From Rhodovarius crocodyli (GTDB lineage Bacteria > Pseudomonadota > Alphaproteobacteria > Acetobacterales > Acetobacteraceae), in NCBI RefSeq assembly GCF_004005855.1, contig NZ_SACL01000013.1, positions 17,531-81,530 of the forward strand: a stretch of DNA of 64,000 bases. The letters run 5' to 3'. Positions 8,659 to 16,377 of this stretch are shown piece by piece (position 1 is the first letter of the stretch; every line of letters begins with the position of its first letter). Under the pieces are notes generated by a model. It saw only the letters and a program-made list of their open reading frames with translations. It did no database searches and was not told the DNA's origin. The position numbers and the translations under genes were made by a program.

Positions 8659-9702
8659 ATGGCTCATACCGTCGGCATCATCGGCTTCGGCAAGATGGGA
8701 CAGATCCGCGCCGCCGCCCTGGAGGAGGACGGCCGCGCGAAGATCCTGAAGGTCTTCGACAACTACCTGCCCGAGAAGCCGCGCTTTGCCGTGGCCGCCT
8801 CCGCGCAGGAGATCATCGATGATCCCAAGATCACGATCGTCTTCGTCTGCGCGACCAACGAAGTGAACAAGCCCTTCACCATCGCAGCCCTGAAGGCCGG
8901 CAAGCACGTCTTCTGCGAGAAGCCGCCCGCCTTCACCGCCGAGGACGTGAAGGAGATCATGGAGGTCGAGCGCGAGTCCAACCGCGTGCTGATGTACGGC
9001 TTCAACCACCGCCACCACGGCGGCGTGCTGAAGATGAAGCAGGTGATCGACAGCGGCGCCTATGGCCGGGTGCTGTGGATGCGCGGCCGCTACGGCAAGA
9101 GCGTCGACAGCGACTACCTGAAGACCTGGCGCTCCGACCGCGAGCGTGCCGGCGGCGGCATCCTGCTCGACCAGGGCATCCATATGCTGGACCTGTTCCT
9201 GCACATCACCGGCGCGCCCTTCGACGACGTCCATGCCTTCGTCTCCAGCCGCTACTGGAAGATCCCCGGCATCGAGGACAACGTCTTCGCCATCATGCGC
9301 AACCGGCAGAGCGGCGTCGAAGTCTCCTTCCACTCCACCATGACCCAGTGGCGCCACCTGTTCTCGCTGGAAGTGTTCCTGGAGCGCGGCTACCTCGTGC
9401 TCAACGGCCTCAAGACCTCCTCCGGCACCTATGGTGTCGAGGAACTGACGATCGCCAAGAACCGCGCCACCGCCCCCGCCTCCAGCTTCGATACCGAGGA
9501 GCGCATGGTGTTCAACGTCGATACCTCCTGGGCGCGGGAAGCCGAGCATTTCATGGATGCCGTCTCGCTCGGCATGCCGGTGCTGTACGGCAACTCCAAC
9601 CAGGCGCTGGACGTCATGTCGCTGATCGACCGCATCTACTCGAACGATCATCACCTCTCCGAGTCCCTGCACGAGAACCTGCAGGTGGTCGGGCGCAACT
9701 GA
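8659..9702 (+). CDS. Gfo/Idh/MocA family NAD(P)-dependent oxidoreductase
   Basis: A 347-residue sugar dehydrogenase. The N-terminal Rossmann fold starts VGIIGFGKMG (residues 5-13) and contains the conserved EKPPAF (Lys88 in the usual EKP motif). The C-terminal domain has ILLDQGIHMLDL, where the His serves as the typical catalytic residue. These enzymes oxidise or reduce a hydroxyl of a sugar, often UDP-linked, in surface glycan synthesis. GAGAAAC before the ATG is a modest ribosome site. It lies 79 bp after the phosphatase gene and 65 bp before the next gene, all on the plus strand. Confidence 0.88.
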   Translation: MAHTVGIIGFGKMGQIRAAALEEDGRAKILKVFDNYLPEKPRFAVAASAQEIIDDPKITIVFVCATNEVNKPFTIAALKAGKHVFCEKPPAFTAEDVKEIMEVERESNRVLMYGFNHRHHGGVLKMKQVIDSGAYGRVLWMRGRYGKSVDSDYLKTWRSDRERAGGGILLDQGIHMLDLFLHITGAPFDDVHAFVSSRYWKIPGIEDNVFAIMRNRQSGVEVSFHSTMTQWRHLFSLEVFLERGYLVLNGLKTSSGTYGVEELTIAKNRATAPASSFDTEERMVFNVDTSWAREAEHFMDAVSLGMPVLYGNSNQALDVMSLIDRIYSNDHHLSESLHENLQVVGRN

Positions 9703-9767
9703 AGCTTGAGGCAGGCGGGCCCCTGCGGCCCGCCGCCGGGTGCCCAGCGTTGGACAGCGCAGTACCG

Positions 9768-11243
9768 ATGCCATCAGCGGCAGAGACGCCCGCGCGCCTT
9801 CTCGTCCTGTCGGCGAGCATGAACGCGCGGCACCACGCGGCGCTGGCCGAGACGCTTAGTGACATGCGTGCGGCGGGTCTGCATGCCGATCTGGTGCTTG
9901 CCGCGACCGCGGCGCTGGATGACGGCCTCGCCCGTCAGGTCGGGGCGATCTTCCGCCTGCCGGAAGAACCCTGCCCGCCCCGCGTCCCCCCTGCCCCGCC
10001 GCTTGCCGCGCTCGCGGGCCTCACGATCACCGAACCGATGCTCTGGCGCCGCCCGGGAGAGGATGGCGGCTTCTCCGTGCTGCTTCCGCCGGGGACGAGA
10101 TGGGCGCGGCTGGAACTGCGGCTGGACGGAGCGCGGCAGATCAGCGTGTGGGCGGCCGACGGCCCCGCCGCGCCCAGCCGGATCGCCACAGCCGATCTGG
10201 CCCCGGGCAGGCGCGCGCTGGAAGTCGAGATCCCCGAGGCGACAGCCGCCTTCACCCTGTTGGAATGCCGGCTGGAAGGCGGCTTGCGCCTGCTCGGGCT
10301 GGATTGCGGCGATGGCCGCGCGGTGCAGCGCATGAGCATGGCGCTCTCGGGCGCCGCGTGGCTGCGGCTGTTCCGCGCCGGGAACTGGCAGGCCTCCATC
10401 CGTGCCCTCCGTCCGCCGCCGCGCGGCATGCCGCCCGCCTCTCCCACCCTCGCCGCCTGGCTGCACCGCAACCTGCGGCACTATGACAGCGTGCTGATGG
10501 CCTTCGAGGCGGGCCCCGGAAGCGAGAGCATGGCCCGCTGCCTGCTGGAGGCGACGGGCGTGCCCCGGCTTCTTTTGCTGCTGCTGGAAGGCGAGGAGCA
10601 TGAGGGCGTGCCGGGTGCCGCCCTGCAGCAGCTGCGCGCCGATGCCGCGGCCGCCATCTGCCTGCGCCCGGACCTGTGGGAACTGCCGACAGCGCCGGCC
10701 GCCGTGCTGTCCGCTGCCCGCCGCCTTGCCGGGCAGGCAGCGCCCGACCCCGGCGCGGCACTCGGCGTGGAACGCCCCTTCCTGCTGGTCGCCAGCCAGG
10801 AAGGCACTCTGCCGCGCGGCCTCGAGGCGCTGCTGCGCCCGCTGACGGCCGCCGCCGGGCTCGATCTGGTACTGGCCGAGGCCGGTCTGGCCCGCCGCGT
10901 CTCGCCCTGGGGCGGCAGCACCGATGCGCGGGTCCCCGTCGCCTCGCTGCTCCGGGGGCAGGACCCACGCTGCATCGGCCTCTGGCTGCCGGAACCGCTG
11001 GCGGATGAACGCGCGCTGATCGCCCTGGGCTGGGAAGCCGGCATTCCGGTGCTGACGCATCCCCTGAACCCGCATGCGCGCGGCCTGGGCGCGGCCGCCA
11101 TCGACAGCATGGAACGCATCGGCGATCTGCTGTGTGACGGTGCCCAGCGCGACGGCCTGGCGGAAGACGGCCGCCGGCGCCTGGCGGCGCTGGAGCGGGC
11201 GAGAAGCAATTGGTTCCGGCCGGTAGGCGAGGCACGAGCATGA
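9768..11243 (+). CDS. Protein of unknown function, possible degenerate glycosyltransferase
   Basis: A 491-residue soluble protein without a family I recognise. The start is ATG 9768 (MPSAAETPARLLVLSAS); the frame stays open far upstream, but that part overlaps the oxidoreductase gene. The opening (LLVLSASMNARHHAALAETLSDMRAAGLHADLVLA) has the strand-helix-strand character of a GT-B N-terminal domain. Residues 75-190 look beta-rich. The end (LWLPEPLADERALIALGWEAGIPVLTHPL) recalls the donor half of GT4 enzymes but lacks the E-X7-E signature. The stop overlaps the SMP-30 start by 4 bp (ATGA), which argues for an operon. It may be an inactive glycosyltransferase paralogue. Confidence 0.6.
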   Translation: MPSAAETPARLLVLSASMNARHHAALAETLSDMRAAGLHADLVLAATAALDDGLARQVGAIFRLPEEPCPPRVPPAPPLAALAGLTITEPMLWRRPGEDGGFSVLLPPGTRWARLELRLDGARQISVWAADGPAAPSRIATADLAPGRRALEVEIPEATAAFTLLECRLEGGLRLLGLDCGDGRAVQRMSMALSGAAWLRLFRAGNWQASIRALRPPPRGMPPASPTLAAWLHRNLRHYDSVLMAFEAGPGSESMARCLLEATGVPRLLLLLLEGEEHEGVPGAALQQLRADAAAAICLRPDLWELPTAPAAVLSAARRLAGQAAPDPGAALGVERPFLLVASQEGTLPRGLEALLRPLTAAAGLDLVLAEAGLARRVSPWGGSTDARVPVASLLRGQDPRCIGLWLPEPLADERALIALGWEAGIPVLTHPLNPHARGLGAAAIDSMERIGDLLCDGAQRDGLAEDGRRRLAALERARSNWFRPVGEARA

Positions 11244-12124
11244 GCGAGACGATGGATTTCAGGCTGGTTCTGGACCTTCAGGCGGGGGTGGCGGAATCCC
11301 CCCTGTGGGACGCCGCGCGCGACCTGCTGTGGCTGTGCGATATTCCCGCCCGGCGGTTGCTCGCCTATGCGCCCTCATCGGCCCGGGTGACTGAGCACCG
11401 GTTCCCGGAGGTCGTCGCCTCGCTCGGGCTGTGCCGGTCGGGCCGGCTGGTGGTGGCGCAGAAGCGCAGCGTGCTGCTGTTCGACCCCGAGACCGGCCGC
11501 AGCGAGCCGCTGGCGGAGCTGGACGACGAGCCGGACTGCAACCGGCTGAACGACGGCAAGGTGGGGCCGGACGGCCATTTCTGGGTCGGCAGCATGAACA
11601 ACCTGCCGGACAAGACGCCGAGCGGCGCGCTCTACCGGATCTCCCCCTCGGGCAAGGTGGAGCGCAAGCTGGAGGGGTTCACCATCTCCAACGGCCTGGC
11701 TTGGTCGCCGGACGGCACGCGGCTGTACCACGCGGACACCCGCGGCCCCTGGATCGATACATGGGATTTCGATGCGACGCGCGGCGAGATCACGAACCGT
11801 CGCCGCCTGGCCACGGTGCCCAATGAGGAAGGCCGGCCCGACGGCGGGGCCTGCGATGCGCAGGGCAATTACTGGTCGGCGGGCGCATCGGCGGGCTGCA
11901 TCAATGTCTTCACGCCAACGGGTGCGCTGGCACGCAAGCTGGCCTTCCCGGTGCCCGCGCCGACCATGCCCTGCTTTGCCGGACCAGGGCTCGACACCTT
12001 GTTCGTGACCAGCCTGCGCGAGGGAAAACCCGCGGAGATGCTGCAGGCCTATCCGGCCATGGGCGGGTTGTTCAGGCTGGACGGCGTGCCCGCTGGCAGC
12101 CCTGTGGCGTTGTTCGACGCCTGA
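11240..12124 (+). CDS. SMP-30/gluconolactonase/LRE family protein
   Basis: A 294-residue six-bladed beta-propeller of the regucalcin/gluconolactonase family, which hydrolyses sugar lactones with a bound divalent metal. Conserved features are AESPLWD near the N-terminus (metal-ligand Glu), NRLNDGKVGPDGHFWVGSM in the centre and ISNGLAWSPDGTRLYHADT. The start MSETMDF at 11240 is preferred because its ATGA overlaps the stop of the preceding gene. Following a sugar dehydrogenase, a lactonase is a natural partner: the dehydrogenase would make a lactone that this enzyme opens. This coupling is inferred from order, not shown. Confidence 0.88.
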   Translation: MSETMDFRLVLDLQAGVAESPLWDAARDLLWLCDIPARRLLAYAPSSARVTEHRFPEVVASLGLCRSGRLVVAQKRSVLLFDPETGRSEPLAELDDEPDCNRLNDGKVGPDGHFWVGSMNNLPDKTPSGALYRISPSGKVERKLEGFTISNGLAWSPDGTRLYHADTRGPWIDTWDFDATRGEITNRRRLATVPNEEGRPDGGACDAQGNYWSAGASAGCINVFTPTGALARKLAFPVPAPTMPCFAGPGLDTLFVTSLREGKPAEMLQAYPAMGGLFRLDGVPAGSPVALFDA

Positions 12125-12179
12125 AGGTTGAAGGCGGTGCCGCGTGCGGCCCCGCCCCCCGAGGACCATTGAGGCCCGC

Positions 12180-12743
12180 TCAGGCCACCGCGTATTCGGC
12201 CTGACCGACCAGCATGTCGACGACGGTGGTCAGCCACACCATGTGCAGGCCCTCGACGACATTGTAGGCGCGCGAGCCGAGCCAGAAATTGATGTCGCCC
12301 AGCGCGCGCAGCTGGTTGTCGGGCGCGCTGCCGGTGAAGGTCACGACCTTCATCCCGCGCGACTTGGCGTATTTGGCGGCGTTGACGGCATTCTTGGAGT
12401 TGCCGGACACCGAGATCAGCACCAGGACGTCGCCGTCCTCGGCGTAGAACTCGACCGCCTTGGCCATGAAGTTCTCGAAGCCGAAATCATTGGACAGGCA
12501 GGTGATCAGGTTCGGCTCGTTGAAGTCGACGGCCCGCGTCTTGCCCTGCTTGGTGAAATCGACGGCGGCGTGGGAGGCGATGGAGGCGCTGGCCCCATTA
12601 CCCGCGAACATCAGCTTGTTCTTGCTCGCCCTGACTTCCTGGCACAAATTATAAAATGCAATCAAATTATCTTTTGTTTCCGGAGAATAAAGAAACTTTT
12701 GATACAGTTTATAATAGTCCTCAAGCCAGGTATCCCACGCCAT
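12180..12743 (-). CDS. SIS-domain protein, GmhA/DiaA-like sugar-phosphate isomerase fold
   Basis: A 187-residue SIS-domain protein related to phosphoheptose isomerase GmhA. The SIS core is clear: KLMFAGNGASASIASHAAVD, CLSNDFGFE and LVLISVSGNSKNAVNAAKYA. The start is ATG 12743, fixed by GGAGG five bases upstream; an in-frame TTG further up belongs to that Shine-Dalgarno. By eye the catalytic Glu and the second His of GmhA are not in register here (the C-terminal helix has one His followed five residues later by Thr), so true heptose isomerase activity is doubtful. The first 100 bases are AT-rich. It converges with the SMP-30 gene, with a 55-bp gap. Confidence 0.8.
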   Translation of the reverse strand: MAWDTWLEDYYKLYQKFLYSPETKDNLIAFYNLCQEVRASKNKLMFAGNGASASIASHAAVDFTKQGKTRAVDFNEPNLITCLSNDFGFENFMAKAVEFYAEDGDVLVLISVSGNSKNAVNAAKYAKSRGMKVVTFTGSAPDNQLRALGDINFWLGSRAYNVVEGLHMVWLTTVVDMLVGQAEYAVA

Positions 12744-12873
12744 TTCAACCTCCAAGTGTGCGATGCACCATACCTACAGCCGGAAGGCCAAAGGCACTAT
12801 AGCGAATTTTGCTGAAGCACCGCGCAACGATCAACTTATGGAGCGTAGCGCAGCCGACATTTCCGTTGTGGCA

Positions 12874-14664
12874 TCAAGCGGCCTCATCCGGGGCGGCGGC
12901 AGGGCCCACCGCCTTCAGCGCCTCGTTGAAAATGGCTTCGATCTCGGCCTGGCCGGTCCTGATGTCGTCAGCCGCCAGCGTCAGGGCCTCGCTGGAGAAG
13001 ACGACGCGCAGGTGGCCGTCCGCCCATTCGCGCGGCCGGCCGCGCTTGGCCAACCCATAGGCGAGCGAGCGCGCGACGCGGGCGACCATGCTGCGCTCCG
13101 CGGCCAGCTGGGCCGCCAGCCGCACCCCTTCGAGGTCGAGTTCCGGCCTCTCCCATGAGGCCAGGGACTGCGCAACGTCGGTCACGGCCGGATACAGCAG
13201 ATTGACGTGCAGCTGGTGGGTTTCCGGGTAATAGGCGGCCGCGCGGTAGGTCAGGCCGCGCTCGCTGACATCGGCGGAATTGCGCAGCAGCAGGATGGCC
13301 GGCGGCTTCTCGGCCTTGAACGGCGGCGGCTCGGGCTCTCCCTCACGCTCGCGCTCACGCTCAGGGTCCGGCGCGCGCGGGGGCGCGAAGCGCGGCGCCT
13401 GCCCCGGCCGGCGCAGCGCCACGCCCATCTCCTCCAGCAGAAGGCTCATCTCGGCCAGAACGTCGTCCAGATAGTCGGCATCCGGCATGGCGCTGGCCAG
13501 CAGCTCGATCAGCCAAGCCGGCTGGTGCTTCACGACGAGCGCCGCGAAATCATTCGGCTTGACCTGGTCCTGCCGGTCGTTGCGATAGCGCAGGAACTCC
13601 CGATACGCGTCGGTCAGCACGGGGTAGTCGTCCGGCAGCTCGATCAGGATGGAAATGCCGCGGGCCAGGAAAGGAATGCCGAAGCTCGGCGATTCCTTGA
13701 GCCAGAGCGCCCCGCGCAGGACGCCGTAGCACTCGTCGCGGTGCACCAGCGCCAGACGGCCTTCGTTGCTGGCCCAGGGCATGCTCGGATGACGCACGGT
13801 CTGGTCGACCAGGCGGGGGTCGAAGGCATAGTGGATCACGATGCCCTCAGGCGTGCGCACCGCCTCGTACTGCTCAAGCGCGGCCAGGCTGTCGGCCGTG
13901 CTGACCAGGCTGCGGTCATCCCTCAGCCCCGCGATGCCGCGGCAGAAGACGATGTCGAGATTGGCGGGGAAGCGGAAGAAGCGTCCGCGCACGGCCTCAT
14001 ACAGCCAGGCAGCCGGGCTGCGGGGGTTGCCGTTGTACGGGTCCGTGACGGTGTTCTGCTGCTCGTCATTGCCCATGAGCACGACCTCGGTCCACTCGCC
14101 GGCGGCATCGCGCCCCTCGGCGGCGGCGGCCTCGGTCGCGGGCAGCACCCCTGCCATGGCACCTTCAGCATCGGCGCGCAGCAGGCGGCCATAGACGCCG
14201 TCATACTTGCCGATCACGACCTCATGGACCGTGCCCTCATGGGCGGAGCGGTAGCGCATGCCGAGCTGGTTGGAGGGAAGCGCCGCAACCTTGGCGCCCA
14301 TGCCGAAATTGCGGTCCAGCCCGGTTTCCTTGCGGATGGAGGAAGCGATGTCGCACATCTGATCAAGCTCGGCCGCCGTCAGGCCCCGGCCGGTGTTCCA
14401 GATGGCCAGCTTCGTCACCTCGCCCAGATTCAGCGGGGAGAACTCCACCCGCCCCGCCACGCCGGTCTCGGCAGCGGCTGCCTCCATCGCGTTCTTCAGA
14501 AGCTCGCGGATCATCATGGTCTTGGGGCAACGCTCGATCATCGAGGCGACGAGGAAATCCTCATCCCGCACGCGAAGCTTGGCGACGTTGGCGCTCAAAT
14601 TCAGATCCTCTTCCGAGAAAGCGGCCAAGCGGCCGAAGGGGGTTGGAAGCAGCCTAGCAGACAT
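12874..14664 (-). CDS. Stand-alone GHKL (HSP90/MutL/histidine-kinase-fold) ATPase
   Basis: A 596-residue cytoplasmic protein with an N-terminal GHKL ATP-binding domain. The N box is IRELLKNAMEAA (Glu54, Asn58), the G1 box AIWNTGRGL (residues 87-95) and the G2 loop RNFGMGAK (118-125). There is no receiver, dimerisation or membrane region, so it is not a sensor kinase. It also lacks the conserved parts of HtpG and MutL. The remaining 450 residues are unknown, with an acidic/proline-rich linker near residues 425-450 (DPEREREREGEPEPPP). It is monocistronic: about 130 bp separates it from the SIS gene and 226 bp from the operon upstream. A MORC-like or conflict-system ATPase is possible; nothing proves it. 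Confidence 0.75.
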   Translation of the reverse strand: MSARLLPTPFGRLAAFSEEDLNLSANVAKLRVRDEDFLVASMIERCPKTMMIRELLKNAMEAAAAETGVAGRVEFSPLNLGEVTKLAIWNTGRGLTAAELDQMCDIASSIRKETGLDRNFGMGAKVAALPSNQLGMRYRSAHEGTVHEVVIGKYDGVYGRLLRADAEGAMAGVLPATEAAAAEGRDAAGEWTEVVLMGNDEQQNTVTDPYNGNPRSPAAWLYEAVRGRFFRFPANLDIVFCRGIAGLRDDRSLVSTADSLAALEQYEAVRTPEGIVIHYAFDPRLVDQTVRHPSMPWASNEGRLALVHRDECYGVLRGALWLKESPSFGIPFLARGISILIELPDDYPVLTDAYREFLRYRNDRQDQVKPNDFAALVVKHQPAWLIELLASAMPDADYLDDVLAEMSLLLEEMGVALRRPGQAPRFAPPRAPDPEREREREGEPEPPPFKAEKPPAILLLRNSADVSERGLTYRAAAYYPETHQLHVNLLYPAVTDVAQSLASWERPELDLEGVRLAAQLAAERSMVARVARSLAYGLAKRGRPREWADGHLRVVFSSEALTLAADDIRTGQAEIEAIFNEALKAVGPAAAPDEAA

Positions 14665-14799
14665 CTCGCAGCGGCGTTAGACAAAGAGAGAAGCACCCGG
14701 CAGGACAGGAGGCGAGACCTTCCCTGCGCCCCGGTCAAAGCGGCAGCCTCATCCTCACACATAGTTGTAGACGGCAAATGTGCCCGGACCGGGACTTGG

Positions 14800-14814
14800 T
14801 TGTACCCGGTACAA
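14800..14814. promoter_or_regulatory. Inverted repeat TTGTAC-N3-GTACAA upstream of the GHKL gene
   Basis: Six-base perfect arms with a 3-bp centre lie 136 bp upstream of the GHKL ATPase start, in the only long gap near it. The shape suits a dimeric repressor or regulator site. A related half-site TTGTAG is found at 14765-14770. No matching regulator gene is adjacent, so the role is unproven. Confidence 0.35.
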
Positions 14815-14837
14815 TCTTGCCATTTTATCTACAGGCA

Positions 14838-14867
14838 AAGGCCGGGCGCCGCTCAGCGCCCAGCCTT
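14838..14867 (-). terminator. Hairpin terminator of the gamma-CA/CoA-transferase operon
   Basis: On the minus strand the RNA would form a 12-bp stem, AAGGCTGGGCGC paired with GCGCCCGGCCTT (one T-G wobble), around a 6-base loop. It starts 24 bp after the stop of the gamma-carbonic anhydrase-like gene. A short T-run follows the stem. The position at the end of a five-gene operon makes a terminator role likely. Confidence 0.6.
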
Positions 14868-14890
14868 GCCCCAAGCCTTATCCCAGAGCT

Positions 14891-15415
14891 CTAGCCCAGC
14901 TTCACCAGCCCTGCCGCGAATCGCCGCCAGTTGGCGACATAGCCATCGGCCGACCGGCGCAGGTTCTCGGCGGCCTTCTCGTCCAGCGTCCTGGCCACCC
15001 GCGCGGGCGACCCGACAATCAGCGAGTAGTCCGGGAACTCCTTCCCTTCCGTCACCAGCGCATTGGCGCCGACGATGCAGAAGTTCCCGATCTTCGCGTT
15101 GTTCAGGATGGTGGCCCCCATCCCGATCAGCGAATGGTTGCCCACGGTGCAGCCGTGCAGGATGGCCTTGTGGCCCACCGTCACGCCTTCACCCAGGGTC
15201 AGCGGCACGCCGGTATCGGCATGCAGCACCGACCCGTCCTGGACATTGCTGCGCGCGCCGATGGTGATCGGCGCGTTGTCGCCGCGCAGCACCGCGTTGA
15301 ACCAGATGCTGGCCTCCTCCTCCAGGATGACGTTGCCCATCACCTGGGCACCCGGGGCGATCCAGTATTCGCGCGGCAGCTTCGGCGCCACGCCGTTCAA
15401 CGCGTACAGGCTCAT
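14891..15415 (-). CDS. Gamma-carbonic anhydrase family protein (left-handed beta-helix)
   Basis: A 174-residue hexapeptide-repeat protein of the YrdA/PaaY/CaiE-like gamma-carbonic anhydrase family. The three metal-ligand histidines are visible: His65 (VLHADTG), His82 (VGHKA) and His87 (LHGC). Repeats such as VILEEEASIWFNAVLRGDNA build the beta-helix. These proteins bind Zn or Fe; some are carbonic anhydrases, and PaaY-type members are thioesterases accompanying CoA metabolism. It is the last gene of the CoA-transferase operon and overlaps the preceding stop by one base, so a CoA-thioester-related role is a fair guess. Confidence 0.88.
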   Translation of the reverse strand: MSLYALNGVAPKLPREYWIAPGAQVMGNVILEEEASIWFNAVLRGDNAPITIGARSNVQDGSVLHADTGVPLTLGEGVTVGHKAILHGCTVGNHSLIGMGATILNNAKIGNFCIVGANALVTEGKEFPDYSLIVGSPARVARTLDEKAAENLRRSADGYVANWRRFAAGLVKLG

Positions 15416-16377
15416 CAGGTCAATTGGATGCGTGCTTCACGCACGATCCTCCCCCATTTCTCGGTTTCCTGCTCTACGAAGGCCCGGAATTCGTCACTTG
15501 TCGAGCCCCTCGGCACGCTCACGTCCTGGGCGAGCTTGGCGCGCATCTCCTCACCGGCCAGGGCGCGGTTCAATTCCGCGTTCCAGCGGCGCACCACCTC
15601 TGCGGGGGTCCGGGCGGGGGCGACGATGCCGGTCCAGTTTTCCGCCACCACGCCCTCGACGCCGGCTTCCCTGATGGTGGGCACCTCCGGCAGGAAGGGG
15701 CTGCGCTCGCCGCTGGTCACGGCCAGGGCACGCAACTCTCCGCCGGCCACCAGGCCACGGACGGTGGAGGGCGTGCCGATATACATGTCCACCCGGCCGG
15801 CCAGCAGGTCGGTCACGATGGCGCTGGCCCCGCGATAGGGCACCTGGGTGATCTCGGCACCCAGGCGGCGGCTCAGCAGCTCACCGCACAGATGGCCGAC
15901 GGTGCCGTTGCCGGGGTGGCCGGCCGTCAGCGGCTCCCGCGCCGCGCGGATGGCGGCGAGCAGCGCCGGCATGTCGCGCCAGGGCGCCTGCTTGCCCACC
16001 ACCAGCACCAGCGGCTGCGCCGCGATCAGCGAGACGAAGGCCAGGTCGCGCGTGGGGTGGAACGGCATGTTGGGGTACAGCGTCGGGTTGATCGCCAGGT
16101 TGGAGGTCTGGCCCATGCCGATGGTGTAGCCATCGGGCGCCGCCTTCGCCACCGCGTCCAGCCCGATGTTGCCGCCGGCGCCGGGCCGGTTTTCCGGCAC
16201 CACCGTCCAGTTCGCGATGGCCTGCATCTGGCCCGCCACCTCGCGGCTGATCGTGTCGGTGCCGCCGCCCGGCGGGAAGGGCACGACGAGGCGGATGGCA
16301 CGCTCCGGATAGCTGCCCTGCGCGCGCGCGACCATGGGCAGGGCCAGGCCGGCCCCGATGAACAGACGACGCTTCAT
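15415..16377 (-). CDS. Tripartite tricarboxylate transporter binding protein (Bug/TctC)
   Basis: A 320-residue periplasmic binding protein of the Bug family. The N-terminus has a short signal sequence (MKRRLFIGAGLALPMVARAQG, probable cleavage after ARA). The mature start SYPERAIRLVVPFPPGGGTDTISR is the family hallmark, and the ligand region contains APDGYTIGMG and PYRGASAIVTDLLAGRVD. Bug proteins bind carboxylates for TctAB membrane partners, none of which are in the window. It lies between the CoA-transferase gene (4-bp overlap) and the gamma-CA gene (1-bp overlap), so its ligand is probably the acid that the CoA-transferase activates. Confidence 0.92.
   Translation of the reverse strand: MKRRLFIGAGLALPMVARAQGSYPERAIRLVVPFPPGGGTDTISREVAGQMQAIANWTVVPENRPGAGGNIGLDAVAKAAPDGYTIGMGQTSNLAINPTLYPNMPFHPTRDLAFVSLIAAQPLVLVVGKQAPWRDMPALLAAIRAAREPLTAGHPGNGTVGHLCGELLSRRLGAEITQVPYRGASAIVTDLLAGRVDMYIGTPSTVRGLVAGGELRALAVTSGERSPFLPEVPTIREAGVEGVVAENWTGIVAPARTPAEVVRRWNAELNRALAGEEMRAKLAQDVSVPRGSTSDEFRAFVEQETEKWGRIVREARIQLT

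Noticed and set aside
12180..12743. Firm naming as gmhA
   Set aside because: The fold fits, but the catalytic Glu and second His could not be aligned by eye.
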